Assembly: GCA_009809945.1 (NCBI GenBank)
Contig: WTPW01000086.1
Location: 542,836 to 606,835, forward strand
Length of the DNA stretch: 64,000 bases
Reading direction: 5' to 3'
Source: Gigaspora margarita
Lineage: Eukaryota > Glomeromycota > Glomeromycetes > Diversisporales > Gigasporaceae
Shown in pieces: positions 35,286-47,716 of this stretch (position 1 is the stretch's first letter; every line of letters begins with the position of its first letter). A program made the translations under genes and the position numbers. A model generated the notes under the pieces. That model made no database searches and was not told the DNA's origin. It saw only the letters and a list, made by a program, of their open reading frames with translations.

Positions 35286-38070
35286 AGGTCCTTGCACTGC
35301 TATTGCAGCCGCAGAGCCTAATCCAAATATGAGGTCCTTGCACTACTACTGTAGGCATGGAGCCTGTTTCTAATATGAGGTCCTTGCACTGCTATCGCAG
35401 CCACGGAGCCTAATAAAAAACTAGAGGTTCTTGTACTGCTATTCTAGTCATGAAGTCTGATCATAACTTGAGGCCCTTGCACTAATATTTAACTGCAGGT
35501 GCCTAATCAAAACATAAGGTCCTTGCACTACTACTGTAGCTGCAGAGCCTATTTACAATATGAGGTCCTTGCGCTGCTATTGCAGCTGTAGAGCCTAATC
35601 AAAACATGAGGTCCTTGCACTACTACTGTAGTCGTGAAGCCTGATTATAACATAAAGTCCTTGCACTGCCTATTGCAGCTATGATGCCTAATAAAAACAA
35701 GATATCCTTGTATTGCTATTGCAGCTGTGAGACTGATCATAACATGAGGTCCTTGCACTACTATCACAGCTGTAGAGCCTACCCAAAACATGAGTCCTTG
35801 CCTAATTACCATATGAGGTCCTTGTACTGCTATCATAGCTATCGAGTCTAATAAAAAACATGAGGTCTTTGCACTGCTATGCAACCACAGAGCAAATCAC
35901 AACATAGGGCCCTTGTCCTACTACTATAACTATAGAGTCTAATCCCAACATGAAGTCATTGCACTATTATTACAGCTGCAGAATCTAATAAGAAACATGA
36001 GATTCTTGCACTGCTAATCCAGTCACAGAACCTAATCAAATCATAAGGTCCTTGCACTACTATTGTAGCCATGAAGCCTAATCACAGCATGAGGCCATTG
36101 CCGCCACAAAGCCAATCATAATAGAGGCCCTTGCACCATTAATATAGTCATGAACCTAATCACACTTGCACTATTGTCATAATCATAAATCCTAATTATC
36201 AATAATCTTTGTACTGCTAATCGCAACCATATGATCTAACTACTAAAATATAAGCTTTTGCAATGCTTTTGCAGCTGTGAAACCTAATCACAATATGAGG
36301 TTCTTGCACTGCTATTGTAGCTGTGATGCTTAATTATCGAAAGAAGAGGTCCTGCACTGTCATTATAGTCACAGAACCTAATCACTAATGTGATGTTCTC
36401 ACATTGCCATTATAGCCATTGTCCAAAGGGTAGGAAGGGTGGGAAGATAGAGCCAGCCTTTACTACAAGGTGAGCGATAGCGAAAAGAAAGATAACTTTC
36501 TTAACTTAACAAAACACCCTTAAATATCTTTTCCTTTTTCGTCTTATCTATAGTATGTAATCCATTTCAACAATTATAAAATACCTGCATCAAACAAGAT
36601 ACCATAATGACCACAACGATAAACTATCAAAATCCATAAATGGCTAATTCAACAAATTGAACATGTGATCTAATAAAGTCATCTGATCTTGCAATAATGA
36701 TCGCCCTGTCACTTCGTTGACAGGCTTCTCATTATTATTGCTCAATCATATGACTTTATTTACAGTATGAGGAAAAACATATAGGATAAAAAGAGGATTG
36801 TAATACAAAAACAAGTTTCTAAAATGGACTATTCCAACCAATTTCCTCCACTAATTTTGGTAATGCCCAACTAATTTCCTTCTCTCATCAAGACCTTTTC
36901 TAACACTGCTATTGCAGCTTGATCCTGGCTATTCACTCACAAAGGTCTTGCACTGCTACTGCAATAGCAGAACCTAATTTCTCACAAAAATATAAGGTTC
37001 TTGCACTGCTATTGCAGCTGCAAAAACTAAAACTTTTACATAAGGTCCTTGCATTGTTACTGCAGCTGTAGAATCTAATATTTTACATGAGGTCCTTGCA
37101 CTGCTATTGAAGCCGTGGAGCCCATTCCTTTTTCATAACAATACCCAACTCTTTTTGTTCCACCAGCATCATCCATATCAGCAGATTTTTTATAATATCT
37201 CTCATCAAGACATTTTCCAACACTGCTACTGCAGCTTTACCCTAGCTATTCATTTACAAAGGTTTTGCACTGCTACTGCAATAGCAGAACCTAATTTCTC
37301 ACAAAAATATAAGGTTCTTGCATTGCTATTGCAGCTGCAAAACCTAAAACTTTTATATAAGTCCTTGTATTGTTACTGCAACTGTGGAATCTAATATTTC
37401 ACATGAGGTTCTTGCACTACTTTTGCAGCTATGGAGCCTATTTCTTTTCATAACAATACCCAACTCTTTCTGTACCACTAGCATCATCCATATCAGCAGA
37501 TTTTTTATAATATCTCTCTTCAAGATGTTTTCCAACACTGCTACTACAGCTTGACTCTAGCTATTTACCCACAAAGGTTCTTGCACTGCTACTGCAACAG
37601 CAGAACCTAATTCCTCACAAAAATATAAGGTTCTTGCACTGCTATTGCAGCTACAAAACCTAAAACTTTACATAAGGTCCTTGCATTGTTACTGCAACTG
37701 TAGAATCTAATATTTCACATGAGGTCCTTGCACTGCTATTGCAGCTGTGGAGCCTATTCCTTTCCATAACAATACCCAACTCTTTCTGTTCTATCAGCAT
37801 CCCATATTAGCAGATTTTATAATATCTCTTATCAAGACATTTTCTGACACTACTGCAGCTTGACCCTAGCCATTCACTCACAAAGGTTCTTGTACTGCTA
37901 CTGCAATAGCAGAACCTAATTTCTCACAAAAATATAAGGTACTTGCACTGCTATTGCAGCTTCAAAGCCTAAAACTTTTATATAAGGTCCTTGTATTGTT
38001 GCTGCAACTGTGGAATCTAATATTTCACATGAGGTCCTTGCACTGTTATTGCAGCCGTAGAGCCTATTCC
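35286..38070 (-). repeat. Minisatellite of ~46-bp units grown out of Sel1-gene sequence
   Basis: Roughly 24 units at 35286-36420 are built on GGTCCTTGCACTGCTATTGC followed by AGC-GTAGAGCCTAATCA. At 36900-38070 the same core forms a ~320-base higher-order unit repeated four times. Each higher-order unit also includes ~95 bases which on the minus strand read YYKKSADMDDAG...GYCYEKGMG, a Sel1 repeat. Reading frames are not kept (TAG in most units), so it is not coding now. Confidence 0.7.
36449..36731. repeat. ~290-base direct repeat, first copy (second at 39067-39378)
   Basis: GATAGAGC-AGCCTT-ACTACAA to TTGACAGGCTTCTCATT occurs twice in the same orientation. The second copy lies next to the right inverted end of the 5.1 kb element. 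A piece following the first copy (36731-36790) also matches 35040-35095 beside the left inverted end. This suggests that an internal end-adjacent segment was duplicated. Confidence 0.75.
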
Positions 38071-39010
38071 TTTTTCATAACAATACCAAACTCTTTCTGT
38101 TCTATCAGCATCACTATATCAGCAGATTTTTTATAATATTCAAATGCTTTTCATTCGTTCCTTTTAACTTCAATGCCTTTTTCATAAAAATATCAAACTC
38201 TTCTTGTTCCATTTGCATTACTCAAATCGGCAGAATTTAATAATATTCGAATGCCTTTCTTTCAATGCCTTTTTTGTAACAATATCATTCCATTAGCATC
38301 CCCTATATCGGCCAATTTTCCTAACAACATCCATCAATAAGTATTCCATCTATACATCCTATATCCGCAGATTTTTGGTAATATTTAGATGCCTTCTTTA
38401 TATCTTTTCTAACTTCTATTCCATTTTTATAACAGCATTCAACATCAAATATTCTATCAGCATATCATTAGCTAACTTTCGTTTCCATATATATCTTTTT
38501 ATAAGTACCCAATGGCCATTTGCTATTTTTGAAGACATTTGTGCAAATACTGTATTTTTTTTTTTGTTACAGGTTTCCCACAAACTGGAGCACCAACTGG
38601 ATCGATATCTCGATTTTTTGGATTTTTCTATATCTGCAAATTTTGATAATATTAGAATGTCTTTTTTATGTCTTTTTTAAAACCACTGATGTCATTTATA
38701 CTGATAATGATTATACTGATGATGACACCAATTATACTGATAACACTTATTCCATTTTCACAACAATCTCAAGATTTTTGATAATATTCAAATGCCTTCT
38801 TTATACCTATTTCAATTCTATTCCATTTTAATAACAATGCCCAACATTATATATTCCATTAGAATGTCCTATATATCTGCAGATTTTTGATAATATTCAG
38901 GTACCTTCTTTGTGTCTTTTTCAACTTCTATCCCATTTTCATAATAATGCCCAGATTTTTCTATTTTCATATCAATGTTCTATATCTGATAATATTTGAA
39001 TACTTTCTGC
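38071..39010 (-). pseudogene. Sel1-repeat gene remnants
   Basis: On the minus strand, pieces such as KAFEYYQKSADI, LGIVMKKE and YYQKSAD recur about every 108 bases, matching the 36-residue Sel1 unit of the gene at 62198-64000. Frames change repeatedly and no long ORF survives. Sel1 repeats are TPR-like helical hairpins used as protein scaffolds. Likely origin: a fragment of a host Sel1 gene caught inside the surrounding element. Confidence 0.6.
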
Positions 39011-39700
39011 TATAAAGATAAAACAAGAGATTTTTTTACTATTTTCACAGCTAATTGTTCTTGAATATGATAGAGCTAGCCTTCACTACAAGGTGTGCAA
39101 TAGTGAAAAGAAAGATAACTTTCTTAACTTAACAAAACACCCTTAAATATCTTTTCCTTTTTTGTCTTATCCATAGTATATAATCCATTTCAACAATCAT
39201 AAGCAATTACAATATACACCAGAAAATACCTGCATCAAACAAGATACTATAACGACTACAACAATAAACTATCAAAATCCATAAAAGGCTAATTCAACAA
39301 ATTGAACATATGATCTAATAAAGTTATCTGATCTCGCAATAATGATCGCCCTGTCACTTCATTGACAGGCTTCTCATTTCTTAACATTTATCTTATCAAA
39401 TTAATTCAAATTTTTTGTAATAGCTATAAAAATAATTGAAATTTAACATACTAAAGATTTGGAATTTTTGAATACAATCTGGATTTTTTATTGATTTTTA
39501 ATTGAAATCAATTAATTTGATCAAAAAATTGCTCAAAATTTTAGCTCTCATCTAACTTTTGTTGTAGTAATTAAAAAAGTACAAAAAAATTGCACTGAAT
39601 AACATTCATTGGATATTATTTATAGTAAAAATTTCAAGATTGTAGCTTTTTAATTCAAAAAGTTACAAGGGGATTACTTATAATTTTAACTATATACTAT

Positions 39701-40966
39701 TGTGACTATTAGTTTAGCTCCAATGGCTCACTTGACTTGGAACTTATAATACTTATACATATAATATAATGTCTTAAAAATGTTATAAAATAACTTTAGC
39801 AAGTTGGGGTTATTACTTAATTAGATAATAAAGAAATAATACATCAATAATAAAACAACTCAAATATAACTATATAAAAGTCCAATTTATAATATAAACT
39901 ATAACTAAAACATTGTAGTCTAAATCATAATAATTGAATTGCAGCCTGAGAAAACTTTACTAAAATAATAATTCAGGCCTTAAATACATTTTAATTTACT
40001 AAGAGCCACTGTACTATCTTTATTATTACCCTTATCTTTCTAGCAATCAGTCTTGGGTTCTGAGTAATCTGTGTTAGAAAAGCCACCAAATATTGCTCAC
40101 AATTTGCTTATAATCTGCTTACAATTTGCTCACAATACAACTCACAATAACTAGTTTTCCTATATATTATTTTATTGCTTCAATGGTGCAAACAGATTAG
40201 TCACATCAAATTTTTATAATAGCACTAAAAATTTGTCAATCATTTACTTATAAGACCAAATAAACTTAATTTTTTGGTTCTCATAACCCGGCCGGGTCAT
40301 ATTTTAAAAATTTTTTAGAAAAATTTTTTTATATGTTTTAATAACTTGGTGGGATTTCATAAAATTTTTTTAAAAAATTTTATAAAATTTAAAATTTTTT
40401 ACTATAAAATTTTTTAAATAAAGTTCAGGTGAGCAGGTTATTACTTTATTTAATACTATAATACCGGGTCATTATTTTTTAAAATTAAAATTTAAATTTT
40501 ATAATTTAAAAANTTTTAAAAATTTTTAAATAAAAGTCCNGCCTGTCGGGTTATTTTTTTTTTTTTTGTTATGAGAACCAAAAAATAATTTTATATGGCC
40601 TAAAATTGAATTTGATTAGTTAAATTTTTATATGTTTTTTAATTTTTTATATATAGTGATAAAAATTTTAAAAATTTATAAATTTAAAATTACATCTTCT
40701 CAATAACAAGTAACAAATTCTTAAAATAAAATATGTAGTTTGATAGATATTGTCAAAAGCTATCAAATTACATATTTTATTTTGCAACTTTAAAATTTTT
40801 TATTGAGTAGATACAATTTAAAAAAATTATTAATCAATTTGATATCTTTAACCAACCACCAGAAATTATCTGTATCTCTAAGCCTTCAGATGTGATCTTA
40901 AAACCTTACAATATTCTTGATTTGAGTCATTTGAGCATTTATACTACTAAGTTACATTAAGATCAC
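39701..40966. repeat. LTR-like dispersed repeat, copy 2, split by a MITE
   Basis: Diverged relative of 30083-30658. It is interrupted by the MITE at 40254-40600 and a foldback at about 40690-40812 (AAAATAAAATATGTAGTTTG inverted). No coding potential. Confidence 0.35.
40254..40600. mobile_element. Tourist-like MITE, divergent subfamily
   Basis: Ends GACCAAATAAACTTAATTTT and AATTTTATATGGCC, with TTTTTGGTTCTCATAAC inverted just inside, flanked by TAA (40251-40253, 40601-40603). There are two ambiguous bases (40513, 40540). Length is 347 bases. Confidence 0.7.
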
Positions 40967-41217
40967 TAATTTATAAATTTAAAATGTGCTACTATATATA
41001 TAGTATACTATGTTTCTAAACCTAATAAATAATATATAACACCAAATCAACATGGTACAAATTTTAAAATAAGTTATTTTATACCTATACTACAGTCGCT
41101 TCTCTCTTATCTGAACAGGCTGTCCCAAGAGATTTTGTTTGGTATAGAGAAAGTCCAGAATATAAAATTTCTCTTCCTAAACCGAACTCTAATAGAAATT
41201 CGGCATATAAAGAGTTA

Positions 41218-41252
<35 letters not shown>

Positions 41253-41992
41253 GTTTACACTATTTTTTTTAATTTTTGCATTTATTACAGTTATACTTTT
41301 TTAAATACAATGCTACAATTTTTTATTTTTTTTTCTACTAGAAATTTTAATATAAATCAATTTTTTATTATGACTATAAAGTTATAATATAATACATAGT
41401 TTTGATTTATATAATGCGCTGCACACTTAAGTATTGCAAGCTTAATTAATTATAATATATAAAGTAGTTGTAAAAGACATATCTAAGCTGCAATATTAGA
41501 ACAATAAGAGTCAATTAAGCACTGTCAATATAGATTGTTATTAAATTTAATTATTGCTTTTTTGTATATGAATGGAGTAATTATATATATAGGAAGAGTA
41601 AGAAATAATAATAGTAAAGGGATTTACTAATAAAGTCAAGTCGTATTTAAAGTGCAGTTTTTTAATAATAAAAAAATTAGATAAAGCACTATTTGCATAG
41701 AGTATAGTTTATCTATTTTTTGAATATGAAGTAATTATATATAGTCAAGGGGCAGAAAAATCTCAGAATGAGAAATAAATAATAGTTAATTAAATAGAAA
41801 TCACTAATAAAGTAAAAAAGTATTTAAACTGCAGTATCTAAAGTATTAATTTGACCCAGTTGGTCTATAATTGGGTAACCGACCCGAACCAAAAGAAATA
41901 TGGTTAACCGATTGAATAAAATGCTTAATCAGATAATTCAGCATAATCAGTTGATAGCTGGTCAACTGATTACAAAAACAGTTGTACTGCAT

Positions 41993-43649
41993 TAGAGGTG
42001 TTACCTGAATCAGCTGACCTGTAGGTTATGCGAGTCATGGGTCAAAAATTGTGCCAATTCAGGTCAAACGGGTCATCTATAGGTATTTTCAAATATATTT
42101 TTGCTTTTTGCTTTTTTTTTTCAACAAAACCCGAGTTAAGCTTTTGTTGGTTATATTATTTGCAAAAGGATTTATTGTATTTATTTTATTTTATTATTTT
42201 ATTGAAAAGAGAGAGATCTAAAAACCCGCTTCTTCAATTTCTTATTCCTTATATATGAGTCAAATCAGTAGTATATAAGGAATAAGGAATTGAAGAAGTG
42301 GGTTTTTAGATATCTCTCTCTTCGATAAAATAATAAAATAAAAGAAATACAATAAAGCCCTTTCGCAAATAATTATAACCAACAAAAGCCAAACTCAGAT
42401 TTTGTTGAAAAAAAAAAAGCAAAAGTATATTTGAAAATATCTAATATTTTGTGTAACTTGTTATACTAAAAATAGCTTGCTTTAAATATTTCCTCGGGTT
42501 AAATATATAAATAGTAAATTTAGATACAGTAAATGTAAGTATTAAATAGGAGCATACAAAGGTTTGTAGACTTTTTAAAAATAGAATTTGAAATCACTAA
42601 TCTGAATAAACTTATTTAATACTCTAAATAATTTTATTCCTTATTTTTTTTTGTACCCCTAACAATCGTCATATATGCAACTTTTAAAAGATTCTTAATA
42701 GAAGCGATACTTTTATTATTACTTCAATTAAATTTATACTATAGCTAAACTTTCAGATTGTAGCACAAATTGATTTCTAGGTTTCAATATTGTAGAAGAT
42801 TGTAAAGAAATTTCACTGCCATTTAAACTATCTGTATTGTTGGCTAAGATTAGATTCAACATCCTCAATATCAGTATCTTCACGTATTAACCCTATACTA
42901 TTGAGATGTTCTTCGTTATTCATTAACATACTTCCTATTTTAATTTATTTTCAATAATTTATTTATTTATTTATTTTTTATAAAAGCAAAAAAATTAAAT
43001 TAAAAATTATTACAAAATTAAGCTTGCCTACTTATTAACTATTTAATCTAAATAATATTTTAACAATTAAAGTCTACCCGATAGTAATAATTAATTATAG
43101 GTAACCTTTGCAGTTATGAAATCTTAGTTCACTTTTGTAGGTATGAGATTCGTGATTCACTTTTGCAGGCATGAGATTCGTAGTTCAACTTATTACCAGT
43201 ATTTTTAAATCATATAGTTTAACTTTCTAACAGCAAAGTTCATGAAACTTATTATACATATAATCAGGTTGGGCATTATAAAAGTTAGAATATACTGATA
43301 CATACGGTAAAAGTCAGACAGTAATATTCGTGAAACCAATGTTGTGATTTACCTTGCAATATGTTCTTTTTGGAAGAAAGAAAAGCCAGAGCAGATTTAC
43401 TTGCTTAGTTAACAGTAGGGTAAGGTGTTGTGAGTCAAAACCTTTTAACAATTTTTTAATCTCTTAATATCAAGATTATCATTATCAGATACACAGTTAT
43501 GTACATGCATTGATTGGTTAATATGGATGATTAGCACGTGATATAATTTAATTGGTCAAATCATATGACCCAGGTTATGATTCGAGTCAAATATCTAACC
43601 CAAGTCTATTGACTCGAGTCACTATTTTTTGACTCAGGTAATAACTCTA
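41993..43649. mobile_element. Possible hAT-like insert in the Tigger element
   Basis: TAGAGGTGTTACCTGAATCA at the left and, inverted, TAGAGTTATTACCTGAGTCA at the right, followed by GGGTCA-rich sequence on both sides. No matching 8-bp flank was found, so the ends are uncertain. It contains the long foldback at 42074-42450. Around it (41845-41990 and 43650-43850) are GGTTAACC/GGTCAAC-rich stretches of unclear origin. Confidence 0.4.
42074..42450. repeat. Long foldback, ~170-base arms
   Basis: Arms run from GTATTTTCAAATATATTT to TATAAGGAATAAG-type sequence around a ~20-base loop (about 42253-42275), and are highly similar. Both arms contain AAGAAG-GGGTTTTTAGAT and AAAAGAGAGAGAT. As RNA this would form one long hairpin. 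Confidence 0.8.
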
Positions 43650-44462
43650 CTAATCCGGTTAACCCGGTTGATCTGGACAACTCAAGTTAACCGATAATTC
43701 GATTAGAATTTCTGACCCAGTTGATCCGGGTAATTCAGATGACGCAGGTCAACTGAGTTAACCAAAACAGTTCTGGTTAACCCGATTGGAATCGGGTGGG
43801 ACTGGTTCAGATAACTGATTAATGATTTTGATCTCAGTTCAAATCACTAATCTAAAGCATTATTTTATGTCAATCATTTTGAATTAAAAAAGCAATTGAG
43901 TGTACCACAAAATGCTACTAATTTATTCTAAACACTAATAATTATAATAAATAAATTATAAACAAGTTTTTTTAATACACGTTATTGATACTACGTAATC
44001 ATACATTTTAATAATTTAATTAAAACTGGCTAGTATAGTGCAATACATACACATTTTTTTTTATATTTGAATTTTTATTATATAAATATAGATAAATATA
44101 TATAGTAAATAATATAATATAGATATAATTAAAAATCAAAAAATCGATAATCAAATCAAAATCAAAATTGAAAAAATAAAAAAATCGATAATTAAAATCG
44201 ATAATCAAAATCAATAATCAAATCAATAAAAAAAAAAAATCGAAATTGAAAAATCAAAATCGATAAAAAAAAAGTTTAACTTTGAAGAACTAATATTTGA
44301 ACATTGAATTTTTATGTGAATTTGTAGAATTTTAAAAGTATCAAACAATGATTATATTATGAATGATTTATAATATTTCTTCATTTTTTCGATTACTCAT
44401 ATGATAATTTCTATTAGATCAAAGATTTGAGCTAAAAAAAATAAAAAAACTTCAAATTACTT

Positions 44463-46048
44463 TCAACTTTCAATTTCAAAATATTGACTAATTTCAGCTT
44501 GTCTAAGAGTTTTTATATAACGAACTCTTATACTTTTGTACAATCTTCTCAAAACCTTAACATCATCTTTGATTTCACCAAATTCATCATCTTGCTCATA
44601 TAAAAATCTTAAAATCATATCAATAGCACTTTCTGCTTCACTATTACTAACTTTTTTTACTATTTTAGTTTCACAAATATCAGATTCTGTATCAGTTTTT
44701 TTTTCACTTTCGACAATAACTGCTTGTAAAATTTTATCATCTGTAAGTTCACCAGCAACTTCATCGTTTTCAATATCAATATATTCAGAACTACTAAGAA
44801 GATCATCTGCTGGCAATTGTAATTTAGTAAGTAGGTTATCTAACTCATCCAATTCTCTGTATTCAATATCAACAAAAAAAATCGCGCTTATTTATTGCTT
44901 CTGTGGTGGAAGAATTCCAGTTTTTTTTCAACATTTGAGATTGTTTTAGAAGTAACTATTGACCAAGCTTCTGCAGCATTTATAATTGCATCATAAATAT
45001 TATAGTTAGAAAGCTCTGTTACTCAATTTTCCTGTAAGTCATCATATGTATCGATTTGATTTTGAACAAAAAGACGCTAATAATTGCATTTAAAGGAATT
45101 AATAATTCCTGCATCACAAAGTTGAAAAATTGGAGTTGTATTTGCTAGAAGAAATTCAACACGTAGATTGGTTAACTTTTCTTGAGTTTCATCGAGGATA
45201 ATATGTACTGGTGCCTGATCAATCAAACAAATAATATTTTGATTTTTTCTTTTTATTTGCTCATTAAGTTTAAGAAGTACTATATTGAATATGCTAACTT
45301 GCATCCAAGATTTTTTATTCCAAAAATAATAAACTGGAAGTTTATTATAATTAATATTTTTTATTGTGCAGGGGTTTTTGAAATTATTAATAAAGGTGAG
45401 CTTCATTTTTTCAGTTCCAATTGCATTTACAGCACAAAAAATTGAAACACGCGCTTTTTCTTTTTTATGACCAGAAAGTTGAGAATGAGCCAAAGCACGA
45501 GAAGGTTCCATTTTCCAAAAAAGACCAGTTTCATCACCATTTCAAATATCTTCGAACTCATAATTACTAAAAAGAAGTTGCAGATGCTTACAATTATTGG
45601 CAATTGATTCTAAAAAAGGTGTGCTTGCCATTTCACCATATTTTCTAAATTGATGAAGTCCATTTCGTTTTTTGAAACCAGTAAGCCAGCTCTCTGATTA
45701 AGTAAAATTTTCAATATTTAATTGCTCAGCAAAAAATTTTGCTTTTGTTTTAAGGATATTTCCATCAATATTTTGTTTCATTACGAGAGCATTATCAACC
45801 CAGAGACTAAGTGCATTCTCTAACTGTGGCCATTTTGGTGCACGAAAAGCTTTTTTTTCTTTTTCAGTATCCAAAACAGAAAGCCATTTAGCTTCTTCCT
45901 TTAAAATATCTGTAACTGTTGATTTTCCAATACCATATTGTGTGGCTAATTCTATATTACTAATGTGTGGATTTTTTTCTTTTTCTCTACATAGTTCACA
46001 TTTTTTTGCAGCAGTAAGATTTACGCGATTATGAGTAGAAGTTGACAT
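44463..46048 (-). pseudogene. Tigger/pogo-type transposase, inactivated
   Basis: Starts at the ATG ending at 46048. Residues 1-60 are a CENP-B-type helix-turn-helix (LTAAKKCELC, YGIGKSTVTDIL), followed by a second DNA-binding region (FRAPKWPQLENALSLWV, WLTGFKKRNGL). The catalytic domain shows NGDETGLFWKM (first D), CLIDQAPVHI (second D) and QLCDAGIINSFK (third D), the pogo DDD pattern. The C-terminal acidic part is 44463-44852. Defects: TAA after IENFT, TGA before NGDETG, TAG after FKCNY, and a frameshift between 45077 and 44852. The enzyme would cut and paste the element at TA sites. This copy cannot. Confidence 0.85.
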
Positions 46049-46717
46049 TAATTTACAAAAACAATTGTTGTGTTTTTTATAGATTCACTTAATATTTGAG
46101 GGAAATTAAAGAAGTCACTTTTATGACTTTATATAATATGTTTTTTTTTAAAAAAAACTCCCTTTGAAAGGGAATACTAAGAGGTGTACTTTGACTTTAT
46201 AATTTTGATTAATTGTTTTTTTTTAGTTTTTAATTATAATAAAAAAACAGGAAAGCTCAAGATTTGAACAGGTTCAGATATTGGTTATTTGAAATTAGAT
46301 AATTAATTTCTTTTACCTTTTAGGTAAGTATCTTCAAAGAAATTAATGAAAATATATAATACTTTGGCATGTGGACTAGTTACAGACTAATTTAATTTGG
46401 CAGAAAAAATAGCAACGATAAGTATAATTCTTATTAATTTTATGTTTTAAATTTTGCAATATTAATCAATTTTTATTTTTAGGAAATTGATTTAATTGTA
46501 TCATATCGATAAATAAATATCAATTAGGATAAGATATTTGCAACTTGGCATTAAAAAAAACTAAATCCTGTTTACAAATTCAAAATGTTTTCATTTGGCG
46601 TTTCAATTTGCAAATAGGATTATTACAAGGTGCTAATAAAAAATTAAAAATTAATTCAAAATGGAATTTAATTTTTAGATGCCAGGTGTACTAATTTAAG
46701 ATATTAGTAAGCAATTT

Positions 46718-46804
46718 GGGCGCTGTTTAATAAAGAAGAAATTTCTTTAAATCTAATTGAATAACCAGTTTAAAAAAAAATTCTTCTTTTTATTGAACAG
46801 CGCC
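46718..46804. mobile_element. Tiny MITE, GGGCGCTGTTTAATAAA ends
   Basis: An 87-base palindromic element with inverted ends GGGCGCTGTTTAATAAAGAA and TTCTTCTTTTTATTGAACAG-CGCC. No clear target duplication. Confidence 0.55.
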
Positions 46805-47497
46805 TACTTCTTGATTATTAGCCTGAAGATTCCAATTTGAATAAACTTTATTGGCAGTTTAGCAATATATGAAAAATCATCAAGGTAAATCTTTTATCTA
46901 CTTGAATATCAAATTAATATATTATTTATTCTAATGCAGGAAGGATATAATTAGTTAAAGAATAATTTAAGACTGATAAGTATGCAAAAGTTTTTATTTT
47001 TTTTTAGTATGATTTTGTAATTGTATGATTGTAACTTAAAAAATAATCAATCCGTTATCAATTTTTTATTTAAATTTAACCAATATCTGAATAACCAGAT
47101 TCTTTATAATAATTTTGTTATAAAATTAAACTAGCAGATATCCAGATTACATCCTTATAATCAAGATATGAGATTAAATAAAAATGCAATCTGGATATCT
47201 GCAAGTTTAATTTTATATCAAAACTATCCATTAATTTAAATAAAGAAAAAGATAATGAATTGCATGCATAGCTGAGTATCTTAGAGTTAGCTTGTATATT
47301 ATAAAACATTTTAAAAATTAGAATTTTAGAAGTCTATATTCCTTAAAAATATTTAGTTGATAGTTAACTTTCAGTTTAAAATTAGCAGATGTTAGTATTA
47401 AATAAGCTATCCTTATTTTGTATTGTTTTAATTAATTATTTCGAATAAATTTTATCCATAGTACAAAATAAATTTAATTAAATAAAATATTAGGAGG

Positions 47498-47716
47498 AAT
47501 CTATTTGTCACATTCCATGACACACTTATTTGTCACAGGTTTATTTATAACTCAAAATTTTACTAAGATAATACCTATTGCACTTCTAACAAAAAATGAC
47601 CCTTTCGCAATTCTGTATTAATCCTGACCCTAACTCTAACTTATCTCTACTTTAACATTAATATGGCCTTATTGGCTGTGACAAATAAATGTGTAACAGG
47701 GTGTGACAAATACATT
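47498..47716. mobile_element. MITE with TATTTGTCACA ends, copy 1
   Basis: Inverted ends are AATCTATTTGTCAC and GTGACAAATACATT, with a second inverted block TTATTTGTCACA just inside. The interior ACTCTAACTTAT...AATATGGCC is inverted in the copy at 49258-49465. It lies within the Tigger element. Confidence 0.65.

Larger units (their letters stand above)
34564..39690. mobile_element. 5.1 kb element with ~300-bp inverted ends enclosing Sel1 fragments
   Basis: 34568-34870 and 39380-39688 are inverted copies (for example AGATGAGAGCTAAAATTTTG at the left and its inverse at the right). Flanking ATATACT (34557-34563, 39692-39698) may be the target duplication, but the fit to the ends is loose. Inside are a foldback (34885-35042), a large minisatellite with Sel1 pieces (35286-38070), Sel1-repeat remnants (38071-39010) and a ~290-base direct repeat (36449-36731, 39067-39378). 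There is no transposase. Long inverted ends around host-gene fragments resemble Pack-MULE-type capture, but this is inference. Confidence 0.55.

Noticed and set aside
35286..36420. CRISPR-like look of the regular ~46-base array
   Set aside because: There are no unique spacers: the whole unit repeats imperfectly, in a eukaryotic context with Sel1-derived sequence.
38375..38831. Plus-strand ORFs of about 100 residues rich in F, I and S
   Set aside because: Antisense of Sel1 remnants. No family likeness in this direction.
42028..42258. Hydrophobic 76-residue ORF
   Set aside because: It lies in the arm of the long foldback and has no support as a gene.
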